This document shows positions 16,916-24,353 of a stretch of DNA of 33,038 nucleotides, piece by piece. The stretch lies in assembly GCA_018826295.1 (NCBI GenBank), contig JAHJZX010000027.1, positions 1-33,038 of the forward strand. The letters are read 5' to 3'. The translations under genes and the position numbers were made by a program. Positions within the stretch are counted from its first letter, which is position 1. Each line of letters opens with the position of its first letter. The notes beneath the pieces are model-generated. The model saw only the letters and a program-made list of their open reading frames with translations, did no database searches and was not told the DNA's origin. The DNA comes from Gammaproteobacteria bacterium. Its GTDB lineage: Bacteria > Pseudomonadota > Gammaproteobacteria > Enterobacterales > Alteromonadaceae.

Positions 16916-18715
16916 ATGACATTACAGCAATTATTTCAACAGGCTCTGTCGTGCTATCAACGTAACAACCTTGCTGAAGCCGCAGAATTGCTCAGAGCTA
17001 TTACTAAGACAGCTCCGCGGCATCCGGCGGGTTGGCATTTACTGGCGCTGACATTACGTAAGCAGGGAAACTTAGTCGACAGCGAGCGTTGCTTTAATAC
17101 TTGTATGCAGCTCAATCCGGCTGATGCCGACGTCTTAAATAATTTTGCTAATCTGAAACGGCAACAACAAAAGACGGTAGAAGCTGAGCAGTTATTCCGC
17201 CGCGCTATTAAGTTAAAGCCCGGTTTTGTTGATGCCTGGTACAACCTCGGTTTGCTATTAAGTGTGGCACAACGTTATGACGCATCGACTGAATGCCTGC
17301 GTAAAGTGCTTAGTTTACAACCCGGGCATAAATCTGCCTTGCTGGCCTTGGCCGCGCAATATATGCGTATCGGCCAACTTGATGAAGCCAGTGCATTACT
17401 GCAGCATGGCGCTGCGCAGCATTTGCCTGACGGCGATATTTGCTTACTTACGGCAGAGTTATTGCGTAAGCAAGGTCATTTTACTGCTGCTATTGAAATG
17501 CTGAAGCCCTGGCAACAGCCGGCAGCAATCAAGGAGCTGGCTCTGTGTTACTGCGCTGTGGGGCAGGCTGATCGAGCAAAACAGTTGATTAACCAGCAGC
17601 TTGAGCTAACGCCAGCTGATCCCGCCTGGCTGCACTTATATGCAGAGATAGGCTGGCAAACTGCAGATACTCACTGGTTGGATGCCTATAAAACAGCGTT
17701 GCAGCATCAGAATGTATCCGATCTGGTTTATCTGGAGTATGCCAACAAGTTACAGAAAACCGGCGATTTTGGTACTGCGGAGCACATAGTTGATACAGGG
17801 CTAAAGCGTAACGCAGCGCATAGCGGCCTGCTATTGTTAAAGGGCTATTTGCGCCGTGAAGCCGGAGCTTTTACCGATGCATTAACTTGGTTAGCGAAAA
17901 GTGCGGCAGCTGCAACTGACGCTACAGAAGCGCGGAGTGAACAAGTGCCGGCTTTGCTGGCTTTACAACAATTTTCGCAAGCAAAGTTGTTAGTGCAACA
18001 ACTATGTGCAGAGAAGCCGCTAGATCAGGCACGCTGGGCTTTAGTTGCCGCTTGCTACAAATTTGGCCAGGAAAGCGAGCACTATAGACGGCTCTATAAC
18101 TTTGATCACTTTATCGCGGCTTATGAGCTGATGCCACCGCCAGGCTTTAGCGATATAGCTGACTTTAACCAGCAGTTACTACAAAAGCTGCATAGTTTGC
18201 ATGTTAGCAGTCAACACCCTTTGCAACAGTCGTTGCGTCAGGGGACCCAGACTGAAGATCATTTATTTTGTCTGCAGGACGCCACTATACAGTCTCTGCA
18301 ACAACAAATATCTGCTGCTGTCGTGGAGTACATTAAGTCCTTGCCAGACGACAAACAGCACCCGTTTTTACAACGTAAGACTAAACATTTTTTATACAGT
18401 GGTGCCTGGTCTGTACGCTTACGACAACAGGGTTTTCATCGCAACCACTATCATGGCGATGGGTGGATTAGCGGTTGTTACTATGTCAGCATTCCTTCAG
18501 CGGTCAACACCGCTGGCAGTGGTTGGATAAAATTTGGTCAGCCTGAACTGGGTAAGCATCTGGTCAGTCAGCCAGACTACTTAGTTAAGCCCGCAGCCGG
18601 CTTGTTGGTGCTGTTTCCTTCCATGATGTGGCATGGCACCGAGCCGTTTAATGATGAACAATACCGTGTTACCGTGGCGTTTGACATAGTGCCGCAATCG
18701 CAAGAGGACGTATGA
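16916..18715 (+). CDS. TPR protein with C-terminal 2OG-Fe(II) oxygenase domain
   Basis: A 599-residue protein with no signal peptide. Residues 1 to about 380 are tandem tetratricopeptide repeats (for example AWYNLGLLLSVAQRYDASTE), a protein-binding scaffold. The C-terminal 120 residues resemble the putative 2OG-Fe(II) oxygenase family often fused to TPRs: GAWSVRLRQQGFHRNHYHGD, GWISGCYYVS, LVLFPSMMWHGTEPF and YRVTVAFDIVP. Likely iron ligands are His511 or His513, Asp515 and His573, with Arg584 for 2-oxoglutarate. It probably hydroxylates a protein or peptide; the target is unknown. Its TGA overlaps the ATG of the next gene. Confidence 0.88.
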   Translation: MTLQQLFQQALSCYQRNNLAEAAELLRAITKTAPRHPAGWHLLALTLRKQGNLVDSERCFNTCMQLNPADADVLNNFANLKRQQQKTVEAEQLFRRAIKLKPGFVDAWYNLGLLLSVAQRYDASTECLRKVLSLQPGHKSALLALAAQYMRIGQLDEASALLQHGAAQHLPDGDICLLTAELLRKQGHFTAAIEMLKPWQQPAAIKELALCYCAVGQADRAKQLINQQLELTPADPAWLHLYAEIGWQTADTHWLDAYKTALQHQNVSDLVYLEYANKLQKTGDFGTAEHIVDTGLKRNAAHSGLLLLKGYLRREAGAFTDALTWLAKSAAAATDATEARSEQVPALLALQQFSQAKLLVQQLCAEKPLDQARWALVAACYKFGQESEHYRRLYNFDHFIAAYELMPPPGFSDIADFNQQLLQKLHSLHVSSQHPLQQSLRQGTQTEDHLFCLQDATIQSLQQQISAAVVEYIKSLPDDKQHPFLQRKTKHFLYSGAWSVRLRQQGFHRNHYHGDGWISGCYYVSIPSAVNTAGSGWIKFGQPELGKHLVSQPDYLVKPAAGLLVLFPSMMWHGTEPFNDEQYRVTVAFDIVPQSQEDV

Positions 18716-19482
18716 TGGATCAAAATAAGAATATGTTCTGGGGGAGCTTCAGTGCCGGACAGGCATCGGATGACAAACTCAGGCGTCATCCGGAAGCTAT
18801 TGAGATGTCGCGCGCGGAAATGTTTCTGGCGTCATGCAATAACATTTTGCGCAATGTCTATGGTTTTGCTACAGCAGTGGAAAAAGGCTATGCCACCGAT
18901 GCTGCCGGCAAACCCTTACCGCTGTTTACCTATCCGGCCATAGAATATTTACAGCAGTTTGATTTAAGCAATAAGGCTATTTTTGAATACGGTGCCGGTG
19001 GTTCGACATTGTTCTGGCAACAACGCGCTAAGGCGGTGGTGAGTGTGGAAAATAATGCCGGCTGGTATAACCATCTTAAGCCGCAATTAGCAGCAAACGT
19101 ACAGTTGCACCTGGCTGAGGGGGATCAGTTCCCGTGGTTTATTGAGCAACAAGCAAACAATTTTGACATCATTATTATCGACAGTGCCGGTTATCGCTAT
19201 GACTGCGCTTCGGTGGCTGTGAGTAAGCTAAACAGTGGCGGCTTGATCATTTTGGATAACGCCGACTGGCATCCAAATACTGCGGCCTTGTTGCGACAGC
19301 AAGGGCTATTGCAGGTTGATATGACAGGTTTTAAACCTGGCGAGTGTCATACGTCTACCACTTCGTTGTTTTTCCACCGCGAGTTTAATTTTACTGCCAG
19401 CGCCGGACGGCAACCTCATTTCGGCATGGGCGCTAAATTGATCCATTCCGCTGACTGGGACAAGCCCTATGCTAAGCGTTAA
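18712..19482 (+). CDS. Class I SAM-dependent methyltransferase-like protein
   Basis: A 256-residue cytosolic protein. The Rossmann motif I is IFEYGAGGSTLFWQQ, a strand-2 acid follows (VVSVENNAGWY), and motif IV-like FDIIIIDSAGYRYD precedes GGLIILDNADWHPN. This pattern fits SAM methyltransferases of the FkbM/class I type, but neither the methyl acceptor nor actual methyl transfer can be shown. ATG 18712 overlaps the oxygenase stop as ATGA; a second ATG at 18715 is equally possible. The overlap argues for translational coupling with the TPR-oxygenase. Confidence 0.78.
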   Translation: MMDQNKNMFWGSFSAGQASDDKLRRHPEAIEMSRAEMFLASCNNILRNVYGFATAVEKGYATDAAGKPLPLFTYPAIEYLQQFDLSNKAIFEYGAGGSTLFWQQRAKAVVSVENNAGWYNHLKPQLAANVQLHLAEGDQFPWFIEQQANNFDIIIIDSAGYRYDCASVAVSKLNSGGLIILDNADWHPNTAALLRQQGLLQVDMTGFKPGECHTSTTSLFFHREFNFTASAGRQPHFGMGAKLIHSADWDKPYAKR

Positions 19483-19536
19483 GGTTCACCAAACAACAAT
19501 GTTATCAGGCGGTTTGGGCTGCCGGAGTGCTTTAAT

Positions 19537-20751
19537 ATGACATCTACTACAGAGCTCAGCAAGGCGGCTTTAGTGCAGCAGTTGCATTCGCGGTTACAGC
19601 AGGCTGTTGCAGCTAAGGACAGCTTTGACGTCATTTGTCTGACTGAGCAAATCCTCAACTTAACGCCGGCTGATGTTGGTTTGCATCAGCTACTTGGTGA
19701 AGCTTTTCCGTTGCTGTCAACACGGGACGATGCCGCGGTTAAGCTACAGAGTTTGGTAGATAGCTATCCGTATGCCTATTCCAGCCGATTAGTGCTGGCC
19801 CGTTATCTGGAAATGGCTAACGAGGTTGAGCAGGCATTTCGGCAGTATTTGATTGCGATAAAATCAGCGAACCTACGAGGATTCTGGCTCAATCAGGCCT
19901 CAACGGCGCCTTGGGCCAGGCCCTTTGTTGGCCATGCCAACAGCTTTACTGAGACGCACCGCCAGCAGCAAATCAGAGAGTGGCTGGAGCCGTTACAACA
20001 GCGCTTTGGTCATGAAGCCATGCAGCGAGTGCGCAAAGCTATGCTGATGTATAGTGGCGAACTGCCACTACAAATTGCAGACAGCCGTCAGGCGCCAACA
20101 TTTTTATATATTCCGGATTTACCTGTAGCACCGGTGTTTGACCGTAGTTTGCTGCCTTTTGCCGAACAATATGAATCCGCATTTAACGATATAAAATCTG
20201 AGATGCAGGCCGTGCTGGGCAGTAAAGATAAGTTCAGTCCGTTCCAGCAAGAGCAGCATGGTAATTCTCTGACGGCTGGTGGAGACTGGGATGCCTATTT
20301 TTTCCACCGTCATGGCGAGACCTATAAGCCACATCATCAGCAGTGTGCTAAAACATCCTCAGCCCTTGCTGAATTGCCATTGGTACATATAGCAGCGCAT
20401 GCACCGGAAGTGTGCTTCTCGTTAATGACACCAGGGGCGCATATTCTGCCGCACCGCGGTGTCACTAACAGCAGGGCAGTGTTGCACTTTGCGCTGCAGG
20501 TGCCGCCTCAGTGCCGGTTAAATTTGTGTGACATAGGCGAACTGCAGTGGCAGGACGGCAAAATATTTGCTTTTGATGACACCTACCTGCACGAAGCCTG
20601 GAACCGCAGTCAGCAGCAACGTATCGTATTATTGGCAGATATCTGGAATCCGTATCTTGAAATGGAAGAACAAATTGCCATTACGCAACTTATTGAAAAT
20701 ATTGGAGTGTTAAATAAAAGTACTGCAGGGATTGCTACAATAGATAGTTAA
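19537..20751 (+). CDS. Aspartyl/asparaginyl beta-hydroxylase domain protein with N-terminal helical repeats
   Basis: A 404-residue protein without signal peptide. The first 200 residues look like TPR-type helices (LVLARYLEMANEVEQAFRQYL). The C-terminal half is an Asp/Asn beta-hydroxylase-type 2OG-Fe(II) domain (PF05118 style): PHRGVTNSRAVLHFAL with His306, then FAFDDTYLHEAWNRS with His352, then QRIVLLADIWNP with Arg362. These align with the two iron-binding His residues and the 2-oxoglutarate Arg of animal AspH. It follows the methyltransferase gene after 54 bases, with a GGAG site at 19524-19527. The substrate is unknown; the neighbouring oxygenase suggests a joint pathway. Confidence 0.88.
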   Translation: MTSTTELSKAALVQQLHSRLQQAVAAKDSFDVICLTEQILNLTPADVGLHQLLGEAFPLLSTRDDAAVKLQSLVDSYPYAYSSRLVLARYLEMANEVEQAFRQYLIAIKSANLRGFWLNQASTAPWARPFVGHANSFTETHRQQQIREWLEPLQQRFGHEAMQRVRKAMLMYSGELPLQIADSRQAPTFLYIPDLPVAPVFDRSLLPFAEQYESAFNDIKSEMQAVLGSKDKFSPFQQEQHGNSLTAGGDWDAYFFHRHGETYKPHHQQCAKTSSALAELPLVHIAAHAPEVCFSLMTPGAHILPHRGVTNSRAVLHFALQVPPQCRLNLCDIGELQWQDGKIFAFDDTYLHEAWNRSQQQRIVLLADIWNPYLEMEEQIAITQLIENIGVLNKSTAGIATIDS

Positions 20752-20830
20752 TTGTAAGCAATTGTATACGTGAGTTGCATAACTGACACAGTGTTAAGCA
20801 ACAGTTCATTTGCTAATTCCCGAAAATGTA

Positions 20831-20860
20831 TTGACCCCTTCGAAAACTTACGTTTATTAT
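20831..20860 (+). promoter_or_regulatory. Promoter of TonB receptor 2
   Basis: TTGACC (20831-20836), an 18-base spacer and TATTAT (20855-20860). It is nearly identical in sequence and identical in spacing to the receptor 1 promoter at 13831-13860. Confidence 0.7.
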
Positions 20861-20865
20861 CAGAC

Positions 20866-20897
20866 AGCTCCGTAATGTGTGACTAGCGGAGCTTTTT
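20866..20897 (+). promoter_or_regulatory. Terminator-like hairpin in the TonB receptor 2 leader
   Basis: AGCTCCG (20866-20872) pairs with CGGAGCT (20887-20893), with a 14-base loop and a run of five T's at 20893-20897. It begins at about the predicted +1. The right arm can instead pair with downstream CCG (CGGA with TCCG), so two exclusive folds are possible. It may be an attenuator or a 5' stabiliser. Confidence 0.45.
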
Positions 20898-20934
20898 CCG
20901 GGTCAGGCGGTTGCGCTGCGGGAGATAACTCAAT

Positions 20935-20954
20935 AAACGTACAAAAACGTACAA
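20935..20954 (+). repeat. 10-bp tandem direct repeat in the receptor 2 leader
   Basis: AAACGTACAA occurs twice in a row. It is absent from the receptor 1 leader, so it is specific to this copy. Confidence 0.6.
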
Positions 20955-20959
20955 ATAGA

Positions 20960-20975
20960 ATCACTATAGAGTGGT
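20960..20975 (+). promoter_or_regulatory. Conserved hairpin before the TonB receptor 2 ribosome site
   Basis: ATCACT (20960-20965) pairs with AGTGGT (20970-20975) with one U-G wobble. It is followed by CCAGGGAGA, exactly as in front of receptor 1. Confidence 0.6.
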
Positions 20976-20993
20976 CCAGGGAGAACATGATAT

Positions 20994-23900
20994 ATGTACA
21001 ACAATAACAAAATTAGCAAAGCCGTGCGCTTAGCTATTGCGTTAGGTGCTGCATCGGCAATGGCATTTAGTGCAACAGCTGCAGCACAAGCAGCCGAAGA
21101 ACAAACGGCTCAGCAAACGGCGGTAGATTTAAAAGAAGTTGAAAAAGCTGAAAGTGCGCCTGAACGTATTTCTGTAACAGGTTCTCGTTTAAGACGCGCT
21201 GAGTTTTCTAATGCCTCACCTATCCAGGTTATCAGTGGTGATATTTCTCGCGAAATGGGTTTAATGGACACAGCATCAATGCTGCAGTCATCAAACCAGG
21301 CGTCAGGTTTGCAGATAGATAACTCCTTTGGCGGTTTTGTACTGGACAATGGTCCGGGTGCAAGCACTATCGCGTTTCGTGGTTTAGGTGCTGACCGTAC
21401 TTTAGTATTGATCAATGGCCGCCGTATGGCGCCTGCAGGGGTGGGTGGTGCACCAAGTTCGCCAGACTTGAACTTAATTCCTGGTGTTATGGTTCAGCGC
21501 ATTGAAAACTTATTTGACGGCGCATCAACAGTATATGGTTCTGACGCCATTGCTGGTGTGTCCAACGTCATTTTAAAGAAAGATGTTGAAGGGTTTGAGT
21601 TTGCAGCATCTTACAGGCAGCCAAAAGGTGTAGGTGGCCAGGAAAAAGTGGTTTCGGCAATGTGGGGTACCACAACCGACAATGGCTTTATCACTATTGG
21701 TGCTGAACTTTTAGACCAACAACGTCAGACCAATGCTGGTTTTGCTTTTAACAATGGTTGTGATAACCGCATTTATGAAGCAGAAGATGGCAGAATTATT
21801 AAACGTTCCAGTGGCTACGGTCCGGCGCCACAAGGTGACGTTGAAACCTGTGATGTTTTCCCGCTAACAAACCGTATTCAATTAAATGATGGTTTCTTTG
21901 GCTCACTATATGCCACGCCGGGCTCGAGCAACGTTGGCATTCCGGGCTTTTCTGAAAACTCACTGCCGTTGAGTCTGGCTGGACGTTTCCCTGGTTGGGT
22001 TGGCGCAGATTCAAACTACGATGGTATAAACGACTTCACCATGATTGATGCCAACGGTGATGGTTTTAACGATGTAGATTTAACCGACCCGTTTTATGCC
22101 TATCAGAAGACTGACACCTACCGTAATGGTGATCATATCGCTGGTCTGGAGCGTTTAAGCGTCATGTTAAATGGCGAGCACAATTTGCAAGACGCCAATG
22201 ACACCGTAGTATATTTTGAAGGCTTATATGCAAGACGCGAAACTGAAGTAAATAGTGGCGGTGGTGGCCAATTTTTTCAATGGGTAGAAGCGGATAACCC
22301 GTTTAACCCTTGTGGTGAGTTCAGTGATATTAACTGTCGGGCTGCCTATGGTGCCACTCAGGCCGCTATGGCCGTACGGCCAATTTTAAACATTCGGGGT
22401 GATCGCGATTTTACTGACGTATCAGTAGAGCAGTATCGTGCGGTTGTGGGTGTTACTGCCAGTTTACCTGGTTTAGAGTCTTTAGGCCTGAATAACTGGG
22501 TGTATGACGTTTATGCTTCGCACAGCGCTTCTACCGGTAAAGACCGTCGCCAGGGTATCAGCCAAGAACGCCTGGATTATTCATTAAACACCAGCCGTAT
22601 CATTGGTGAAGGTGATGATGCTTATGTGGTCTGTGGTACAGGTAACGATGGTTGTGTGCCAGTAAATCTTTTTGGTGCTAATTTGTATCAGTTAGGTGGC
22701 GGTCAATTCACTGACGCTGAAGCGGCATATTTGTTTGTCGATCGGTCAATGAAAACCCGCGTCGCTCAAACTATAGTGAATGGTTATGTTACAGGTGATC
22801 TGTTCACCTTACCTTGGAATGACGAAGCTGTGCCGTTAGTATTGGGTGCTGAGTATCGCCGCGATCGTATTTCTACTGAAGCAAACGATATTACTACACA
22901 AGGTGGTTTACATAACTATTTCTCTGACGGTGGCGCTGATGGCTCGCGTAGCTTGAAAGAGTTTTTCGCCGAAATGGAACTGCCGTTGTTAAAAGGTGCT
23001 AAGTTTGCAGAAGAGCTGACGGTAACGGCTGCAATTCGCAGCTCAAACGAATCGTTTTATGATGCGGCAACCACCCACAGTTTGAAAGCGGTATACCGCC
23101 CGGTTGATTGGTTAACATTACGCGCGACGAAAGGTACGTCTTTCCGTGCACCTAACCTGCGCGAGCGTTTTTTAAACGGTACAACTGGTTTTAATACCAT
23201 TACCGACCCTTGTGTTGTGCCGGAAGCTGCACGTATTGTTGACCCGAATAACCCTCAGGGTGCGGCAGGTTACGATGCAACAAAAGATACCCGTACTGAT
23301 GCAGTAAAAACTGCTTGTACAGCTGCGGGCCTTGATCCGACTAAACTGGGTATTTCCGGTTCAGGTTCGTTGAACTTCCTGCCAGGTACAAGCACAGAGA
23401 TTGTTACTGGTGGTACTACCGAGCTGAGTGAAGAAACGTCAACCGCTAAAACCTTTGGTTTTATCTTAGATCAGAAATTTAGTGATGACTTTGAATTAAC
23501 CTTCTCTTATACGCGTTTTGATATCGAAATTACCAACAGTATTGTAGAGCCATCAGCACCATATTCTGTGTCACAGTGTTATGGCGCCGATGTTAACCCT
23601 GCATTCTGTAATCGTATCACCCGTGATCCGGTAACTAACCGTATTACGATGATCGATAGCAGCTTTATCAACGTTGGTTTAGAAACCTCTAAAGGTGACG
23701 ACTATAACTTGTTTTATAAGCAAGATTTTGTTGTCGCTGAGAAAAACCTGACGGTTTCTTTAGATTTACAAGCGACCAAGATGCGTGAAGCAGTGACCGA
23801 TATACTGGGTACTGTGGATGACAACGTAGGTGAAGCGGCATTCCCGGAATGGCGCGGTATGGCGTTATTAACCACGCGTTATGACGATTTCCGCTTAAGC

Positions 23901-24227
23901 TGGAAGGCGCGTTATATCAGTGGCGGTCAGTTAGATGATCAAGGTACCTTTACAGCTAATACTGTGGCTTGTACCGGCTTAACTAACTCTGCTGGCGAAC
24001 CATTGAAATGCCGTCCACTGTCGTACACAGAAGATTACTATGTGCATGACGTTTCGTTCGGTTATAGCTTCGATAACTTTGAAATTTCTGCCGGCTTACG
24101 TAACGTGTTTAACGAGCGTCCGCCACTGGCTGATCCTTCAGGCGTGTTCTCTAACAACAATATCCCATTGGGTGTTGGTTATGAAGCGCCAAGAAGTGCT
24201 TTTGTTAACTTCAGTATGAAGCTGTAA
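20994..24227 (+). CDS. TonB-dependent outer-membrane receptor 2
   Basis: A 1077-residue paralogue of receptor 1. The signal peptide (MYNNNKISKAVRLAIALGAA..., cut near AQA) is nearly the same. The plug has ERISVTGSRLRRAEF, FRGLGADRTLVLINGRR and GASTVYGSDAIAGVSNVIL, followed by an extended barrel with long loops. The C-terminus is FVNFSMKL, ending in Leu rather than the usual aromatic residue. The start at 20994 is set by the homology; an out-of-frame ATG at 20987 opens a six-codon frame that overlaps it. It lies after the oxygenase genes and before the S9 peptidase, which suggests import of a peptide-like ligand. This is inference. Confidence 0.95.
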   Translation: MYNNNKISKAVRLAIALGAASAMAFSATAAAQAAEEQTAQQTAVDLKEVEKAESAPERISVTGSRLRRAEFSNASPIQVISGDISREMGLMDTASMLQSSNQASGLQIDNSFGGFVLDNGPGASTIAFRGLGADRTLVLINGRRMAPAGVGGAPSSPDLNLIPGVMVQRIENLFDGASTVYGSDAIAGVSNVILKKDVEGFEFAASYRQPKGVGGQEKVVSAMWGTTTDNGFITIGAELLDQQRQTNAGFAFNNGCDNRIYEAEDGRIIKRSSGYGPAPQGDVETCDVFPLTNRIQLNDGFFGSLYATPGSSNVGIPGFSENSLPLSLAGRFPGWVGADSNYDGINDFTMIDANGDGFNDVDLTDPFYAYQKTDTYRNGDHIAGLERLSVMLNGEHNLQDANDTVVYFEGLYARRETEVNSGGGGQFFQWVEADNPFNPCGEFSDINCRAAYGATQAAMAVRPILNIRGDRDFTDVSVEQYRAVVGVTASLPGLESLGLNNWVYDVYASHSASTGKDRRQGISQERLDYSLNTSRIIGEGDDAYVVCGTGNDGCVPVNLFGANLYQLGGGQFTDAEAAYLFVDRSMKTRVAQTIVNGYVTGDLFTLPWNDEAVPLVLGAEYRRDRISTEANDITTQGGLHNYFSDGGADGSRSLKEFFAEMELPLLKGAKFAEELTVTAAIRSSNESFYDAATTHSLKAVYRPVDWLTLRATKGTSFRAPNLRERFLNGTTGFNTITDPCVVPEAARIVDPNNPQGAAGYDATKDTRTDAVKTACTAAGLDPTKLGISGSGSLNFLPGTSTEIVTGGTTELSEETSTAKTFGFILDQKFSDDFELTFSYTRFDIEITNSIVEPSAPYSVSQCYGADVNPAFCNRITRDPVTNRITMIDSSFINVGLETSKGDDYNLFYKQDFVVAEKNLTVSLDLQATKMREAVTDILGTVDDNVGEAAFPEWRGMALLTTRYDDFRLSWKARYISGGQLDDQGTFTANTVACTGLTNSAGEPLKCRPLSYTEDYYVHDVSFGYSFDNFEISAGLRNVFNERPPLADPSGVFSNNNIPLGVGYEAPRSAFVNFSMKL

Positions 24228-24243
24228 CAGCTGTTTACTTAAC

Positions 24244-24271
24244 AAATGGCCTCTTTTGAGGCCATTTTTTT
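24244..24271 (+). terminator. Terminator after TonB receptor 2
   Basis: AAATGGCCTC-TTTT-GAGGCCATTT followed by more T's; a perfect stem and long T run. Confidence 0.95.
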
Positions 24272-24290
24272 GTACACATAATTAATGACG

Positions 24291-24326
24291 TTAAGCGGTT
24301 GAGTTGTTAGTTGTACGACCGCTTAA
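24291..24326 (+). promoter_or_regulatory. 9-bp inverted repeat upstream of the S9 peptidase gene
   Basis: TTAAGCGGT (24291-24299) and its exact reverse complement ACCGCTTAA (24318-24326) are separated by 18 bases. The repeat ends 27 bases before the ATG, a position suited to an operator or leader hairpin. Confidence 0.5.
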
Positions 24327-24353
24327 AATTATTTTTGAAAACGGAAACACAAA

